Source: Nemophila menziesii (taxonomy: Eukaryota > Streptophyta > Magnoliopsida > Boraginales > Hydrophyllaceae). Taken from it: a stretch of 64,000 bases of DNA. The stretch spans positions 5,376,501 to 5,440,500 of the forward strand of contig JARWIR010000035.1 in the NCBI GenBank assembly GCA_029959085.1, written 5' to 3'. The notes below the pieces were generated by a model that was given only the letters and a program-made list of their open reading frames with translations, was not told the DNA's origin and searched no databases. Shown in pieces: positions 1-12,120 of the stretch. How positions within the stretch are numbered: the stretch's first letter is position 1; every line of letters begins with the position of its first letter. The translations under genes were made by a program, and so were the position numbers.

Positions 1-1743
1 TTAAATAAGGATTACAAAATACTTCAAAATTTATTTAACACTAATTACATGTTATGTTTCTTATATTAAGATAGATTTGTATTCTTTGTTTTTTTGTAGT
101 GATCATCTTGAGATAAAAATACTATTGTATAAATGTTTGAACTTCAATAAAACTGCAAAGTATATAAAAATAGGAACAATACATTTGAGTTCAATCAAGT
201 TGACAATTTTTAGTTAAAATACATGAATAAAGTAAAATAATTAGGGATAAAATTATTCATCCAATCCTATATTAGTTACAAAACCCTCGCAGAGATATGA
301 TCAAATTCTGCATAGAGCTGTTAATAGTTATTTGGAAGGAAATTATAAACCTATGAATTATACTCAAATACTCAAATACAACAATATGTTTTGGGTAACT
401 CTGAGAGAGACGTTCACATCCTCAAAATAATCACAGTAGTTTATCCTTCGATAATTGAAAATCGCCAAAATGTCTTGCCATTGCAAGGAACTAGTATCTT
501 AGAATAATCCAAAGCAAAGATAAAAATACTTGTAAGCAGATATTTATTTATAAAGGAGGCATCACAAAAAGTATCAAAGATAGAAGATGGGTCTCCATGT
601 TGGGAAAAGTTAACTTAAATATTAAAATGTCTAGCATCACTGAATGCCTTTCATTTTTAAATTATCCAATCTTCCTTAATAATTTTTATCATTTAAATTT
701 CAGCCAAAATAATTGCCAATTTGGTTCTAAGTTTTGTGACTTCAAAGATAAATTTCATTCTATCAAAAATTTTAAGTGTAATTGTTTTCCAAACCTTCAT
801 AGTTTTAGGACAATAAAATAACGATATGTTTCACTGTTTTTTACGATTGATTGTAAATTCTGTATCTTTTATTTAAAGTACATTTTCTCTTTATATATCA
901 TAACTCCACACAACATAGACTAATTGCAACACTTCAACTAAAAAACAATGTTTTTCGAATCCAAGGATATGTATGGATGCTAAACTACGAATCTCGGATT
1001 TAAGGTTTATAATAGCGTGATATCTTATTCTTGTGTTGAAGCTTCTATTATCTAAATGAGAAGAAATAATTATATATTAATCCTCCAACCAACTCGTGAA
1101 GTGGGGTATTCATAATGAAATTTTATCCCAAATGGGTGAACCCTTTTTGGACAAACTCTATTTCAGCCAATCCCATTAGTGGGTAGGAGTTTTTGAAATT
1201 TATAAATATTTGTTTCTCTGGTTTTTATATCAGGATAGGAGTTGGGTGCCATTAATTATCCTAGTTTTTAATATTTGATAACTTTTTTTTGCATGGTGAA
1301 TACCGAATTAAACACCTCTCTACAAGCCATTATGGTTACTCAAATCAACGATTTAATTTTCTTTTTGGAGAGTACAAGAACGAAGAATTTGGAACATTAA
1401 GGCCCTTGAGAATTTCGAAAACCATATAATCATGTCCATTGATGAGTTGCTAAACAGCAGATGCTAAGAGTTCCATATTCATAACATCAAATTCTCTAGA
1501 AATCAATCCTCCATATGTTTTGTTCAATAATTTTACCCTAGAATTTCAAGTGAATCATTTTCTGTTTACCCAAATCCAACCAAAGAATTTCTACCATTCT
1601 AAATATGTTTTTACAAAATGTTGTTTGAAATTGAAAAATCAACATCTAGTAATTAAGAAAGGTTTGGAAGACAAAACTAATAAGGACATTCTTTATTTCA
1701 TCTAGGAGGATTCTCTTTTTTCAACCATTAGGTCTTTGTAAAA

Positions 1744-1856
1744 ATGGACCTTCATCCATTGAAGGATTCTGATATGGACCTCATGTAATTCATCGGGATA
1801 TCAAGATATTAATCAATACCAAGAGAGATGATTTAATGGTTAATAAGATTACTTAG
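1744..1856 (+). pseudogene. Protein-kinase catalytic-loop relic, frameshifted (A1)
   Basis: Two frames are needed: MDLHPLKDSD from 1744, then YGPHVIHRDIK from 1773, to TAG 1854-1856. A single-base difference against the other units (GATATGGACC versus GATATTGGGCC) breaks the frame. See the A2 copy for the kinase argument. Non-functional fragment. Confidence 0.3.
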
Positions 1857-3389
1857 TGTACCTTATTTTTGGAAGTTTCTTAATTAGATAAGATACACCC
1901 TCTAAACCGGAGCTTTGATGTATTTATTTTAACCTCTTTGAACATGAAAATTTTAGAGTCCTTAAGACTAACCATGAAGAGTGATCCATATACAAATAGT
2001 AAGTGAGATAGGCTCAAACACTCTCTAGACAGCTTTATCCTTTTTATATTTCCTTATACCTTTCAAAATTAATGAGACGAAGAATGCTTTATTCATGAGA
2101 CTTAAAAAATGGTGAGATGTGTTTCTTTGTCTGGTTCCATTATAAAGTGTGATATTTTAAATAGGATCAGAATTAATAGAAATTTTGTACTTTTTATTCA
2201 AGACATATTTCATGATCCTACCACTCTAGATCTTTTGAAAAGTCAACTTTCTAAGGATATTGTTGATGTGTTCATCTACCTTAACCTTATCAAGTTCGAC
2301 AATCGTGTAGTAATTGTTTGTTTCTCTGTTCTTTTTTTAATTAATAAGATATGTCATGAGCCAGTATAATATTTTGATGGGTAGCATACATACTAGGTGA
2401 AACCAAGACATCCAGTGAAGTAGTTAGTCGTTACATAGGTTATGATGTTATAGTAAAAATTGGTGTATGAAATGGGTCGGTAATTCTAAATTTTAATATG
2501 GGACTCATCTTGGGGGATATAAGTGTTAGTGGTATTATTAAGCATGTTAACATACAATTTAACCTTAAATAAAGAAGTATCGATTGGGAATCGAATTTGG
2601 CGATTTCCAAGTATATGGTAGGATAGGCCAACAATCATCCATGGCCCTTGAGACTTCTTACCACCCATTAAAAAATTGAATTCTTGACACCCTAAATTTT
2701 GGAGGTAACATGACATCAATGTTCATCTCATACATGACTCTGCAAGGTTGACGATCAACGCCACCCATTTTTTTTGAGAAAAGATCCTCGTTATAATATT
2801 CTCATAAAAGGAGACCAAATTACATTTAATGATCATTAGGTCATCTTTCTATACCTCATTATAGTCTTGAATTATAGTGATTCGTTTAAGAAAAAATCCT
2901 TTGACCACCGAGAAATGAAAGAAGGTCATGTTCATGTAACCATCTACCACCAAATTATTTCTCCATCTACCTTTCATGAAAGCTTCTTCAGGAGTTCAAA
3001 TACTATCCAAGGAAAAATGAATTTATATCATATCCTCCAAATTCTCTACTATGCAAGACACATTCTAGAGGAGAATCAGACTTTTTGAGGTCCTTTGATC
3101 AATATATTATTGTTTTTGAAAGTTGATCTAGTCAAATTATTGAAAGAATACATAATAACCTAGCAACTCCGAGTTTCTTACATTCGATATTTATAAAAAT
3201 GATTAATAGCGAATTACAACCTTCATAAATTTAAATTAAAGTATTAACTCATACCAATTATCTTATACAAACTAGAAAAAAACATAACACTATGTTGAAG
3301 AGATTTATACTTTCAAAGTTATAAATCAATGTTCCTTCTAACACACTTAGCAAGAATTTATAATATTCCATTAATGGACCTATTGACGT

Positions 3390-3418
3390 GAGAAAATTTC
3401 AATGATAGAAATTTTCTC
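3390..3418. repeat. Hairpin with 11-bp perfect stem (A1 only)
   Basis: GAGAAAATTTC and GAAATTTTCTC are separated by 7 nt. The other A units read GAGAAATTTTCAACG at the left arm, so the stem is imperfect. In A5 the left arm of this element is the breakpoint of the 2.28-kb duplication. Confidence 0.5.
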
Positions 3419-3566
3419 AGCCACCTACACATTTTATGGATAATAGTTTGAAAAATCTAGTTTGCACAAGACATATTTTCAATACCTTGAGTAATATTAA
3501 GATTTTAATAATAAAATGGGTTACTTAGGCAATTCTACTCATCTATATAATCAGTTTCATACAGAA

Positions 3567-3605
3567 GGCACCGCGCCTCACCTTTTATTTTGGTTCGAAT
3601 ACGTC
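3567..3605 (+). other. GGCACCGCGCC...GGTTCGAAT block (A1), possible SINE/tRNA-like scrap
   Basis: A GC-rich patch ending in GGTTCGAAT, which matches a tRNA T-loop / Pol III B-box core. No A box, acceptor stem or 3' tail is recognisable, so this is neither a tRNA gene nor an intact SINE. It is present in A1 and A3-A6 and missing from A2, where a 31-bp loss leaves GGCACCGCTAG. Confidence 0.2.
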
Positions 3606-4004
3606 TAGTTTCATTGTGCACAATGATACCTACCAACACAATACATGAATTTTCCAATGAATTTGTAAGGACACATTCTTTAACTAGTGCATATCATAAT
3701 ATTCTCTATAGTCAGAACATACTTTGCATCTTTCCATTACATATGTATCAAATAGTATACACAATAACTATTGTAATAATTTTCCGATACCACTTGCTTT
3801 AGTTTATCCTTGGTTAAACTTTATAATCCAATCATTGATATTAGTTGATTAGGATGACGTTTAATCTGAGTTTAATTAGATTCTCGGATAGTAATCTTAC
3901 TTTCCTAACTCTTTGATATTTTCTTTTCGAGCTTTGCATCTCATAATGAGGAGTTAGGAAAAGGAAACCCACTAAAAACTTGGGATTCTAATGTATCTTG
4001 TCAA

Positions 4005-4032
4005 TTACGAATTTGTCACGCCTAATTCGTAA
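4005..4032. repeat. Conserved hairpin, 9-bp stem (A1)
   Basis: TTACGAATT and AATTCGTAA flank a 10-nt loop. The 28-bp element is unchanged in all six A units: 4005-4032, 11438-11465, 18005-18032, 24570-24597, 33407-33434 and 39971-39998. It is absent from B units, which do not include this part of the unit. It is not followed by a T-run, so it is not a bacterial-type terminator. Confidence 0.6.
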
Positions 4033-5629
4033 AAATATCCATATTCATTTTTTAAAAGTATTGGAAGTCTATTTCACCAAAAGATTTCGTACCAATAATC
4101 TTCTCATGAAACCTACTAAACTTTTTCTTATAATGAGCATACCACCGAAATTTGTGTAAAAACATGCTAAATTTTTACATAAATACTTCAAAGATTAATA
4201 ACATACATAAAATAATTTGGGATGGATTGAAGCAAACCTTCGGTACACACTTAATTTCCTCCTTTAGATAACATATTTGAAATCAAACTAAATCTCATAA
4301 AAAGAATACGATATTTGATCATACATTAATCACTGAGTATAATAAATTTAGTGAGTACTGGAAAAATGAAAATACTTAATGAATATAAAAATAAAATAAA
4401 TTAATAAACTTAACAACTATACAGAATAAAATCTATAAGTATGCGTATCACACTACTCAAAAAGTTAATAATTTGACAACTAAAGATTTATTTTACTATA
4501 CACACATAAATTCTTTTATATTATGATATATCTATGTATGAATAAAATAGAACTGAAATACTATGAACTATATAATGTATTACTAATAATTATTTGTGTT
4601 AGTTAGGTTAATATACATACAAACATAAACTAGTGAATATAATATATATACTCATATACTATCATTGTGAGCAAAATTAATAATTACCTATGGTTTTTTA
4701 CATTTCTCAAATTGCATTAACAATTGTTGTTAATCCTTTAAACACAAAATTTAATCAACAAAACTTCCAAACAATTTCGAACTACCATAATAAACACTAA
4801 ATTGCATAACAACGTCACTATAAAATCATTAAACATCTGCGAAAAATTTATAAATTTATAAATAGTGATTCCAAACCCTAAAACTATGGTTGAAACATAA
4901 CTAACCTTGTATATATTGCTTCTTTCACAATGAAGAATTTTTAAAATCTTTTTTTTCTTTTTCTTTTGTAAAGATTGCAGTAATGTGTTGTAAAAAATAT
5001 CATTTATAAAATATATGGATATTTTAGGCCCATAAAAGTTTATGGGACTGTAAGAAAAGAAAAACTCGCACAAGAATAGTTCGTCTTCTACTAGCCCCTT
5101 TCAAGTCCGTCCAAAACCCTAGATTATGCTTTGCAAATAAAGGTTTGCCGTCACATAACCAAAACTTGTTTATCTTAGACATGTTCACACATATAAAATT
5201 ATATTGACGAACCATTTTTACTCCTCTCCTTCTATAAAATATCATATACTTCCTTTTCTTCTTCTACCTTCTAAAAACACACAGTTTGAACCTATTTCAT
5301 AATATTAGGAACCGACGTCCAAAACATTCAACCCTTTCTTCTAAGATCTGACGACACTTATATATGGGGAAGACATCTACTTGGTAGGAAATGGTGGAGA
5401 TATAAAGGATACACTTTATACTATAAGTATATATTTAATTTTTAAAAATATTTTTCAATTTATTTTGTAATTTATTTTGTATATTTAAATTGGCTTTTGA
5501 TGTATATTTGTGAGTGAATAAATTTTTCAATTTTTAAACTGGTTATAAATGTTATAAATTTGTATCAAGGTATCACCAAACCTTTTTTTAATAGAAAAAT
5601 ATTGATTTTAAATCCTAGCCATACTTTAG

Positions 5630-5780
5630 ATCATTTATTAAGGAGGAATGATTTTTGGTGTGCCAATGAATTCTGATGGTTAAGTAAAAATGATGGTTAT
5701 ATTTCAATTTTGAATAGAGCGGATGTGAAGTGTTTCTAGTATGTGTTGTGTTGTCCAATAATTTGTTGTTTAATCTTGAT
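5630..5780 (+). pseudogene. Degraded exon-2 block (A1)
   Basis: Counterpart of B1 41999-42136. Frame is lost: GGAATGATTTTTGG replaces GGCAAGATTTTTG, an 18-bp insertion (AAGTAAAAATGATGGTTA type) sits in GATGGTTA, and TTTCTAG replaces TTTCTTG, giving a stop before the hydrophobic tail. The matching exon-1 region (5340-5420) no longer shows the MVSLDS frame. The inserted AGTAAAA at 5683 is one side of the deletion junction shared by A2-A5. Confidence 0.4.
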
Positions 5781-6918
5781 TTGATTTTAAACAATATCTA
5801 CTAGGTTATACAATTTCAATGGATCTCTGTCCCTACTTGATATTGAAATTTTTCCTATTATCTTTTTTATACTTATATTGATGTAAAATTTGCATCCATA
5901 TGAGAACCATTCAAAATATATATAGTTTTGGTCTCCTTTTTTCCTTTTTACTTTTTAAAATTTTGTTATTATTTTTTTAATCTCATATATTTAAAGAGTT
6001 CAGTATTTTAAGGACATGTTATAAAAATTATAAATTTTATAGATAATTTTTATTTATGTTTACTATGCATAATTGACTCTATATTTAATCGTATAGATAC
6101 ATGTTAGTTTATGTACTTGTAAATTTTTTAATAATAAATTGGATTTTGGAATCTATTGAGTACTATTATGTTTACAGATAATACTTTTCTTTTTTGTTTG
6201 AGACTTCATTTATAAGACCATATAAATATGTTTTCTCCATGATAGTAGGATAGAGAAGAATGAAAATTCAATCAAAATTATTAAATATAGATTAAATAAT
6301 ATGTTTTATATCTTGTGGCAGGTTATGTGTTATGTGAAGAATTGTTATTATTCAAATGTCAAGATCGTTGACTATAACATTTTAATTAAGTATGGTTCTC
6401 CTTCTTTTAGCTTGACCACTACACCATCAACAATGTCCCATATTCTAGCCCGCCCAGTGATTTAAATATATAATTGCTAATTAGGTTCATAACCAACCAT
6501 TTTCTTGTATGTATATAAATCTATTAGTTAGCCTTGTTGCACTATTTCTAAAACTTATACAATTCATAAGTTTGGGTGTTGATAATACACCCGAAATACT
6601 ATTTTAGACTTATGCCTCTTCTACTGAAGAAACCGCCGCCATTTACTGACCATTCGCCACCATCTTTAACTTGTTTCGCTACGCCTTCAAAAAACGAAGA
6701 ACCAAATTAAGGTAAATAAATTAACTTTTGTAATTCTAAAAAAAAATTTAAACTAATTTCATCACTTTTACAATTTTTCAAAATTATCTGATTTAAAAAT
6801 AATTAGAATCATGAGGTTTATAATATTTTTATACAAATTATACAATGGTCATTCATGAAACGTTGTAAACCTTTTACTGTATAAAAAGTGACCCGCTAAG
6901 AATACTAGTGTGTTTTTG

Positions 6919-7250
6919 TCCTATACTACATGTTTTTGAATTGTTTTGTAGTAAATATTCACTTGAAAAGTCCTGAAATTTATTCTTATACGGCATATTA
7001 TGAATTGTTTGCAGTAAATATTCATTTGACGCAACGTCAAAAATGGTTACACAACCCATTGAATTGTATTGCACAACTTATTGTATTGTATTGCGCAACC
7101 CAACCCATTGAATTGTATCGCATAGCCTAGTAAATTTTATCGCACAACCCCGAGATTTGTGTTGTATATTCCCGTAAATTGTGTTGCACATCCCATGTCG
7201 CACAACCTATTGAATTGTGTCGCATAACCCAGTGAATTATGTCGCCCTTG
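6919..7250 (+). repeat. 65-bp repeats and degenerate ~22-bp minisatellite (A1)
   Basis: Two copies of a 65-bp motif (TCCTATACT..GAATTGTTTTGTAGTAAATATTC) are followed by about nine degenerate copies of a ~22-bp motif resembling GTGAATTGTGTCGCACAACCC (7050-7250). Short frames read through both blocks, but they are repeat artefacts. Confidence 0.8.
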
Positions 7251-9211
7251 TGAAGGGTATTGTGGACCTCCAGTATAGGACAAGGGGTGTCCAAAAAGGT
7301 CACTTCATATTGAAAGAGAAAGGTGAAAAACTGAAAATGAATCAACCATGGATGAATAATATTCTTTATTTATATATGTAATAAACAAGTGTATAATTAT
7401 ATACTTAATTATCAAGAATATAGATTGAAATTCATAAAAGTTTGAAATTGAATAAGGATTACAAACTACTTCAAAATTTATTTAACACTAATTACATGTT
7501 ATGTTTCTTATATGAAGATAGATTTGTATTCTTTGTTTTTTTGTAGTGATCATCTTGAGATAAAAATGTTTGAACTTCAATAAAACTGCAAAGTATATAA
7601 AAATTTGGAACAATACATTAGAGTTCAATCAAGTTGACAATTTTTAGTTAAAATACATGAATAAAATAAATAATAAGGGATAAAATTATTCATCCAATCC
7701 TATATTAGTTACAAAGCCCTCGCAGAGTTTTGATCAAATTCTGCATAGAGATGTTAATAGTTATTTGGAAGGAAATTAAACATGAATGTCAGACATATTC
7801 GTCTCTACATTTATAAACCTATGAATTATACTCAAATACTCAAATACAACAATAAGTTTTGGGTAACTCTGAGAGAGACGTTCACATCCTCAAAATAATC
7901 ACAGTGGTTTATCCTTCAATAATTGAAAATCACCAAAATGTCTTGCCATTGCAAGGAACTAGTATCTTAGAATTATCAAAAACAAAGATAAAAATACTTG
8001 TAAGCAGATATTTATTGATAAACGAGGCATCACAAAAAGTATCAAAGATAGAAGATGGGTCTCCATGTTGGGAAAAGTTAACTTAAATATTAAAATGTCT
8101 AGCATCACTAAATGCCTTTCATTTTTAAATTATCCAATCTTCCTTGATAATTTTCATCATTTAAATTTCAGCCAAACTGATTTCCCATTTGGTTCTAAGT
8201 TTTGTGACTTCAAAGAGACATTTCATTCTGTCAAAAATTTCAAGTGTAATTGTTATCCAAACCTCCATAGTTTTAGGACAATAAAATAACGATATGTTTC
8301 ACTGTTTTTTACGATTGATTGTAAAGTCGGTATCTTTTATTTAAAGTACATTTCCTCTTTATATATCTTAACTCCACACAACATAGACTCATTGCAACAC
8401 TTCAACTAAAAAACAGTGTTTTTCAAATCCAAGGATATGTATGGATGCTAAACGACGAATCTCGGATTTAAGGTTTATAATAGCATGATATCTTATTCTT
8501 GTGTTGAAGCTTCTATTATCTAAATGAGAAGAAATAATTATATATTAATCCTCCAACCAACTCGTGAAGTGGGGTATTGATAATGAAATTTTATCCCAAA
8601 TGGGTGAACCCTTTTTGGATAAACTCTATTTCAGCCAATCCCATTAGTGAGTAGGAGTTCTTGAAATTTATAAACATTTACATTCTCTGGTTTTTATATT
8701 AGGATAGGAGTTGGGTGCCATTAATTATCCTAGTTTTTAATATTTGATAAATTTTTTTGCATGCTGAATACCCATTTAAACGCCTTTCTACCAGCCATTA
8801 TGGTTACTTAAATCAACGATTAAATTTTCTTTTTTGAGAGTACAAGAACGAAGAATTTGGAACATTAAGGCCCTTGAGAATTTTCAAAACCATATAATCA
8901 TGTCCATTGAGGAGTTGCTAAGCAGTAGATGCTAAGAGTTCCATGTTCATAACATCAAATTTTCTAGAACTCAATCCTCCATATGTTTTGTTCAATAATT
9001 TTACCCTAGAATTTCAAGTGAATCTTTTTCTTTTTACCCAAATCCAACCAAAAAATTTCCACCATTCTAAATATGTTTTTACAAAATGTTGTTTGAAATT
9101 GAAAAATCAACATCTAGTAATTAAGAAAGGTTTGGAAGACAAAACTAATAAGGACATTCTTTATTTCATCTAGGAGGGTTCTCTTTTTTCAACCATTGGG
9201 TCTTTGTAAAA

Positions 9212-9325
9212 ATGGACCTTCATCTATCGAAGGATTCTGATATTGGGCCTCATGTAATTCATCGAGATTTCAAGATATTAATCAATACCAAGAGAGATGA
9301 TTTAATGGTTAATAAGATTACTTAG
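9212..9325 (+). pseudogene. Protein-kinase catalytic-loop relic (A2)
   Basis: A 37-codon frame reads MDLHLSKDSDIGPHVIHRDF, then K, ILINTKRDDLMVNKIT and a stop (TAG 9323-9325). VIHRDFK matches the subdomain VIb catalytic loop of plant receptor-like and PERK/ALE2-type kinases. The preceding LH..KDSD..PH resembles the usual YLHEDS.P lead-in, and the DDL...KIT that follows sits about where kinases have DD....K(V/I)SDFG. The conserved Asn three residues after HRDxK is missing, and a stop falls where DFG should begin. No other kinase subdomain is recognisable nearby, so it is at most a short exon remnant. The match is short and could be chance. Confidence 0.35.
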
Positions 9326-12113
9326 TGTACCTTATTTTTGGAAGTTTCTTAATTAGATAAGATACACCCTCTAAACCGGAGCTTTGATGCATTTCTTTTA
9401 ACCTCTTTGAACATGAAAATTTTAGAGTCCTTAAGACTAACCATGAAAAGTGATCCATATACAAATAGTAACTGAGATAGGCTCAAACACTCTCTAGACA
9501 ACTTTATCCTTTTTATATTTCCCTATGCCTTTCAAAATTAATGAGACGAAGAATGCTTTATTCGAGAGACTTAAAAAAGTGGTGAGATGTGTTTCTTTGT
9601 CTGGTTCCATTATATAGTGTGTAATTTTAAATAGGATCAGAATTAATAGAAATTTGGTACTTTTTAGTCAAGACATATTTCATGATCATACCAATCTATA
9701 TCTTTTGAAAAGTCAACTTTCTAAGGATATTGTTGATGTGTTCATCTACCTTAACCTTATCAAGTTCGACAATCGTGTAATAATTGTTTGTTTCTCTATT
9801 CATTTTTAAATTAATAAGATATTTTTTGAGCCAGAATAATATTTTGATGGGTAGCATACATAATAGGTGAAACCAGGACATCCAGTGAAGCAGTTAGTCG
9901 TTACATAGGTTATGATGTTATAGTAAAAATTGGCGTATGAAATGGGTCGGTAATTCTAAATTTTAATATGGGACTCATCTTGGGGATATAAGTGTTAGTG
10001 GTATTATTAAGCATGTTAACATACAATTTAACCTCGAATAAAGAAGTATCGATTGGGAATCGAATTTGGCGATTTCCAAGTATATGGTAGGATAGGCCAA
10101 CAATCATCCATGGCCCTTGAGATTTCTTACCACCCATTAAAAAAATGAATTCTTGACACCCTAAAATTTTGGAGGTAACATGACATCAATGTTCATCTCA
10201 TACATGACTTTGCAAGGTTGACGATCAACGACACCCATTTTTGAAAAGATCCTTGTCATAATATTCTCATAAAAGGAGACCAAATTACATTTAATGATCA
10301 TTAGGTCATCTTTCTATACCTCATTTTAGTCTTGAATTATAGTGATTCGTTTAAAAAAAATTCCTTGGGGCACCGAGAAATGAAAGAAGGTCGTGTTCAT
10401 GTAACCATCTACCACCAAATTAATTCTCGATCTACCTTTCATGAAAGCTTCTTCAGGAGTTCAAATACTATCCAAGGAAAAATGAATATATATCATATCC
10501 ACCAAATTCTCTACTATGCAAGACACATTCTAGAGGAGAATCAGACTTTTTGAGGTCCTTTGATCAATACATTATTGTTCTTGAAAGTTTTTCTAGTCCA
10601 ATTAATGAAAGAATACATAATAACCTAGCAACTCTGAGTTTCTTGCACTCAATATTTATAAAACTGATTAATAGCGAATTACAGCATTGATAAATTTAAA
10701 TTAAGTATTAACTCATACCAATTATCTTATACAAACTAGAAAAAAACATAACACTATGTTGAAGAGATTTATACTTTCAAAGTTATAAATCAATGTTCCA
10801 TCTAACACACTTAGCAAGAATCTATAATATTCCATTAATGGACTTATTGACGTGAGAAATTTTCAACGCTAGAAATTTTCTCAGCCACCTACACATTTTA
10901 TGGATAATAGTTTGAAAAATCTAGTTGGCACAAGACATATTTTCAATACCTTGAGTAATATTAAGATTTTCATAGTAAAATGGGTTACTTAGGTGATTCT
11001 ACTCATCTATATAATTAATTTCATACAGAAGGCACCGCTAGTTTCATTGTGCACAATGATACCTACCAACACAATACATGAATCTTCCAATGAATTTGTA
11101 ATGGACACATTCTTTAACTAATGCATATCATAATATTCTTTATAGTTAAAACATACTTTGCATCTTTCCATTACATATGTATCAAATAGTATCCAAATAA
11201 ATATTGTAATAATTTTCCGATACCACTTGCTTTAGTTTATCATTGGTTAAACTTTATAACCCATTCATTGATATTAGTTGATTAGGATAACGTTTAATCT
11301 GAGTTTAATTAGATTTTCAGATAGTAATCTTACTTTCCCAACTCTACAATATTTTCTTTTGGAGCTTTGCATATCATAATGAGGTGTTAGGAGAAGAAAA
11401 CTCACTAAAAACTTGGGATTCTAATGAATCTTGTTTATTACGAATTTGTCACGCCTAATTCGTAAAAAGATCCATATTCATTTTTTAAAAGTATTGGAAG
11501 TCAATTTCACCAAAAGATTTCGAACCAATAATCTTCTCTCATTCAACCTAGTGAAACCTTTTCTTATGATGAGCATACCACCAGAATATTTTGTAAAGAC
11601 ATGCTAAATTTTTACATAAATACTCAAAGATTAAAAACATACATAAAATAATTTGGGATGGATTGAAGCAAACCTTCGATACACACTTAATTTCCTCCTT
11701 TGGATAACATAGTTGAAATCAAACTAGATCATATAATAAGAATACAATATTTGATCATACATTAATCACTGAGTATAATAAATTCAGTGAGTACTTGAAA
11801 AATGAATATACTTAATGAATATAAATATCAAGTCAATTAATAAACCTAATAACTATACACAATAAAATCAATAAGTATGCATATCACACTACTCAAAGAG
11901 TCAATAATTTGACAACTAAAGATTTATTTGACTATACACACATAAATTCTTTTGCAGTATGATATATCTATGTATGAATAACATAGAACTCAAATACCAT
12001 GAACTACGTAATGTATTACTAATAATTATTTGTGTTAGTTAGGTTAGTATCCATACAAACATAAATTAGTGAGTATAATATATACTCATATACTATCACT
12101 ATTAGTAAAAATG

Positions 12114-12120
12114 ATGGTTA
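12114..12120 (+). other. Junction of the ~1-kb deletion shared by A2-A5
   Basis: AGTAAAA joins the CACTATT flank (kept in A6 at 40630) directly to ATGATGGTTATATTTC (kept in A1 at 5689). About 1013 bp of A1-type sequence is lost, including both TATA-like blocks, both telo-boxes and the exon-1 region. The same junction is at 18671, 25236 and 34072, so the deletion happened once before those copies were made. Confidence 0.85.

Larger units (their letters stand above)
1..7450 (+). repeat. Array A unit 1 (7.45-kb tandem unit, most diverged copy)
   Basis: First copy of the long tandem unit; the phase is arbitrary and set at AATAAGG (position 4, next at 7451). It is the only unit besides A6 that keeps the segment 4677-5688, which carries TATA-like elements, telo-boxes and a degraded exon-1 region. 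Against the other copies it lacks about 36 bp near 351 and 89 bp at 6574/6575, and it carries many single-base differences. No intact gene is recognised. Contents in order: short non-coding ORFs (409-1705), a frameshifted kinase-like relic (1744-1856), unrecognised relic sequence (2100-3090), a hairpin at 3390-3418, a hairpin at 4005-4032, a promoter-like block (4850-5290), degraded exon-like blocks (5630-6715), a 65-bp repeat and minisatellite (6919-7250), and an AT-rich tail. Confidence 0.9.

Noticed and set aside
3595..3603. tRNA gene suggested by GGTTCGAAT
   Set aside because: No anticodon arm, D-arm or acceptor stem can be built around it.
6930..7130. 66-codon ORF (MFLNCFVVNIHL...) recurring in each unit, and the overlapping reverse-strand ORFs
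   Set aside because: It lies entirely in the 65-bp repeats and minisatellite. The peptide is periodic because the DNA is, and the reverse strand gives similar artefacts.
7859..8289. Two overlapping ORFs (75 and 74 codons) that could be one frameshifted gene
   Set aside because: No recognisable family, an in-frame stop in the A1 copy of the first, and almost only residue-changing differences between A1 and A2 in the second.
9910..10137. 75-codon reverse-strand ORF (MGGKKSQGPWMIVGL...)
   Set aside because: I briefly considered a retrotransposon gag relic, but no gag, protease, reverse-transcriptase or integrase motif is seen in any frame. The A1 copy has a frameshift in the same frame.
11438..11465. 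Rho-independent terminator
   Set aside because: The stem is AT-rich, it is not followed by a T-run, and the genome appears eukaryotic.
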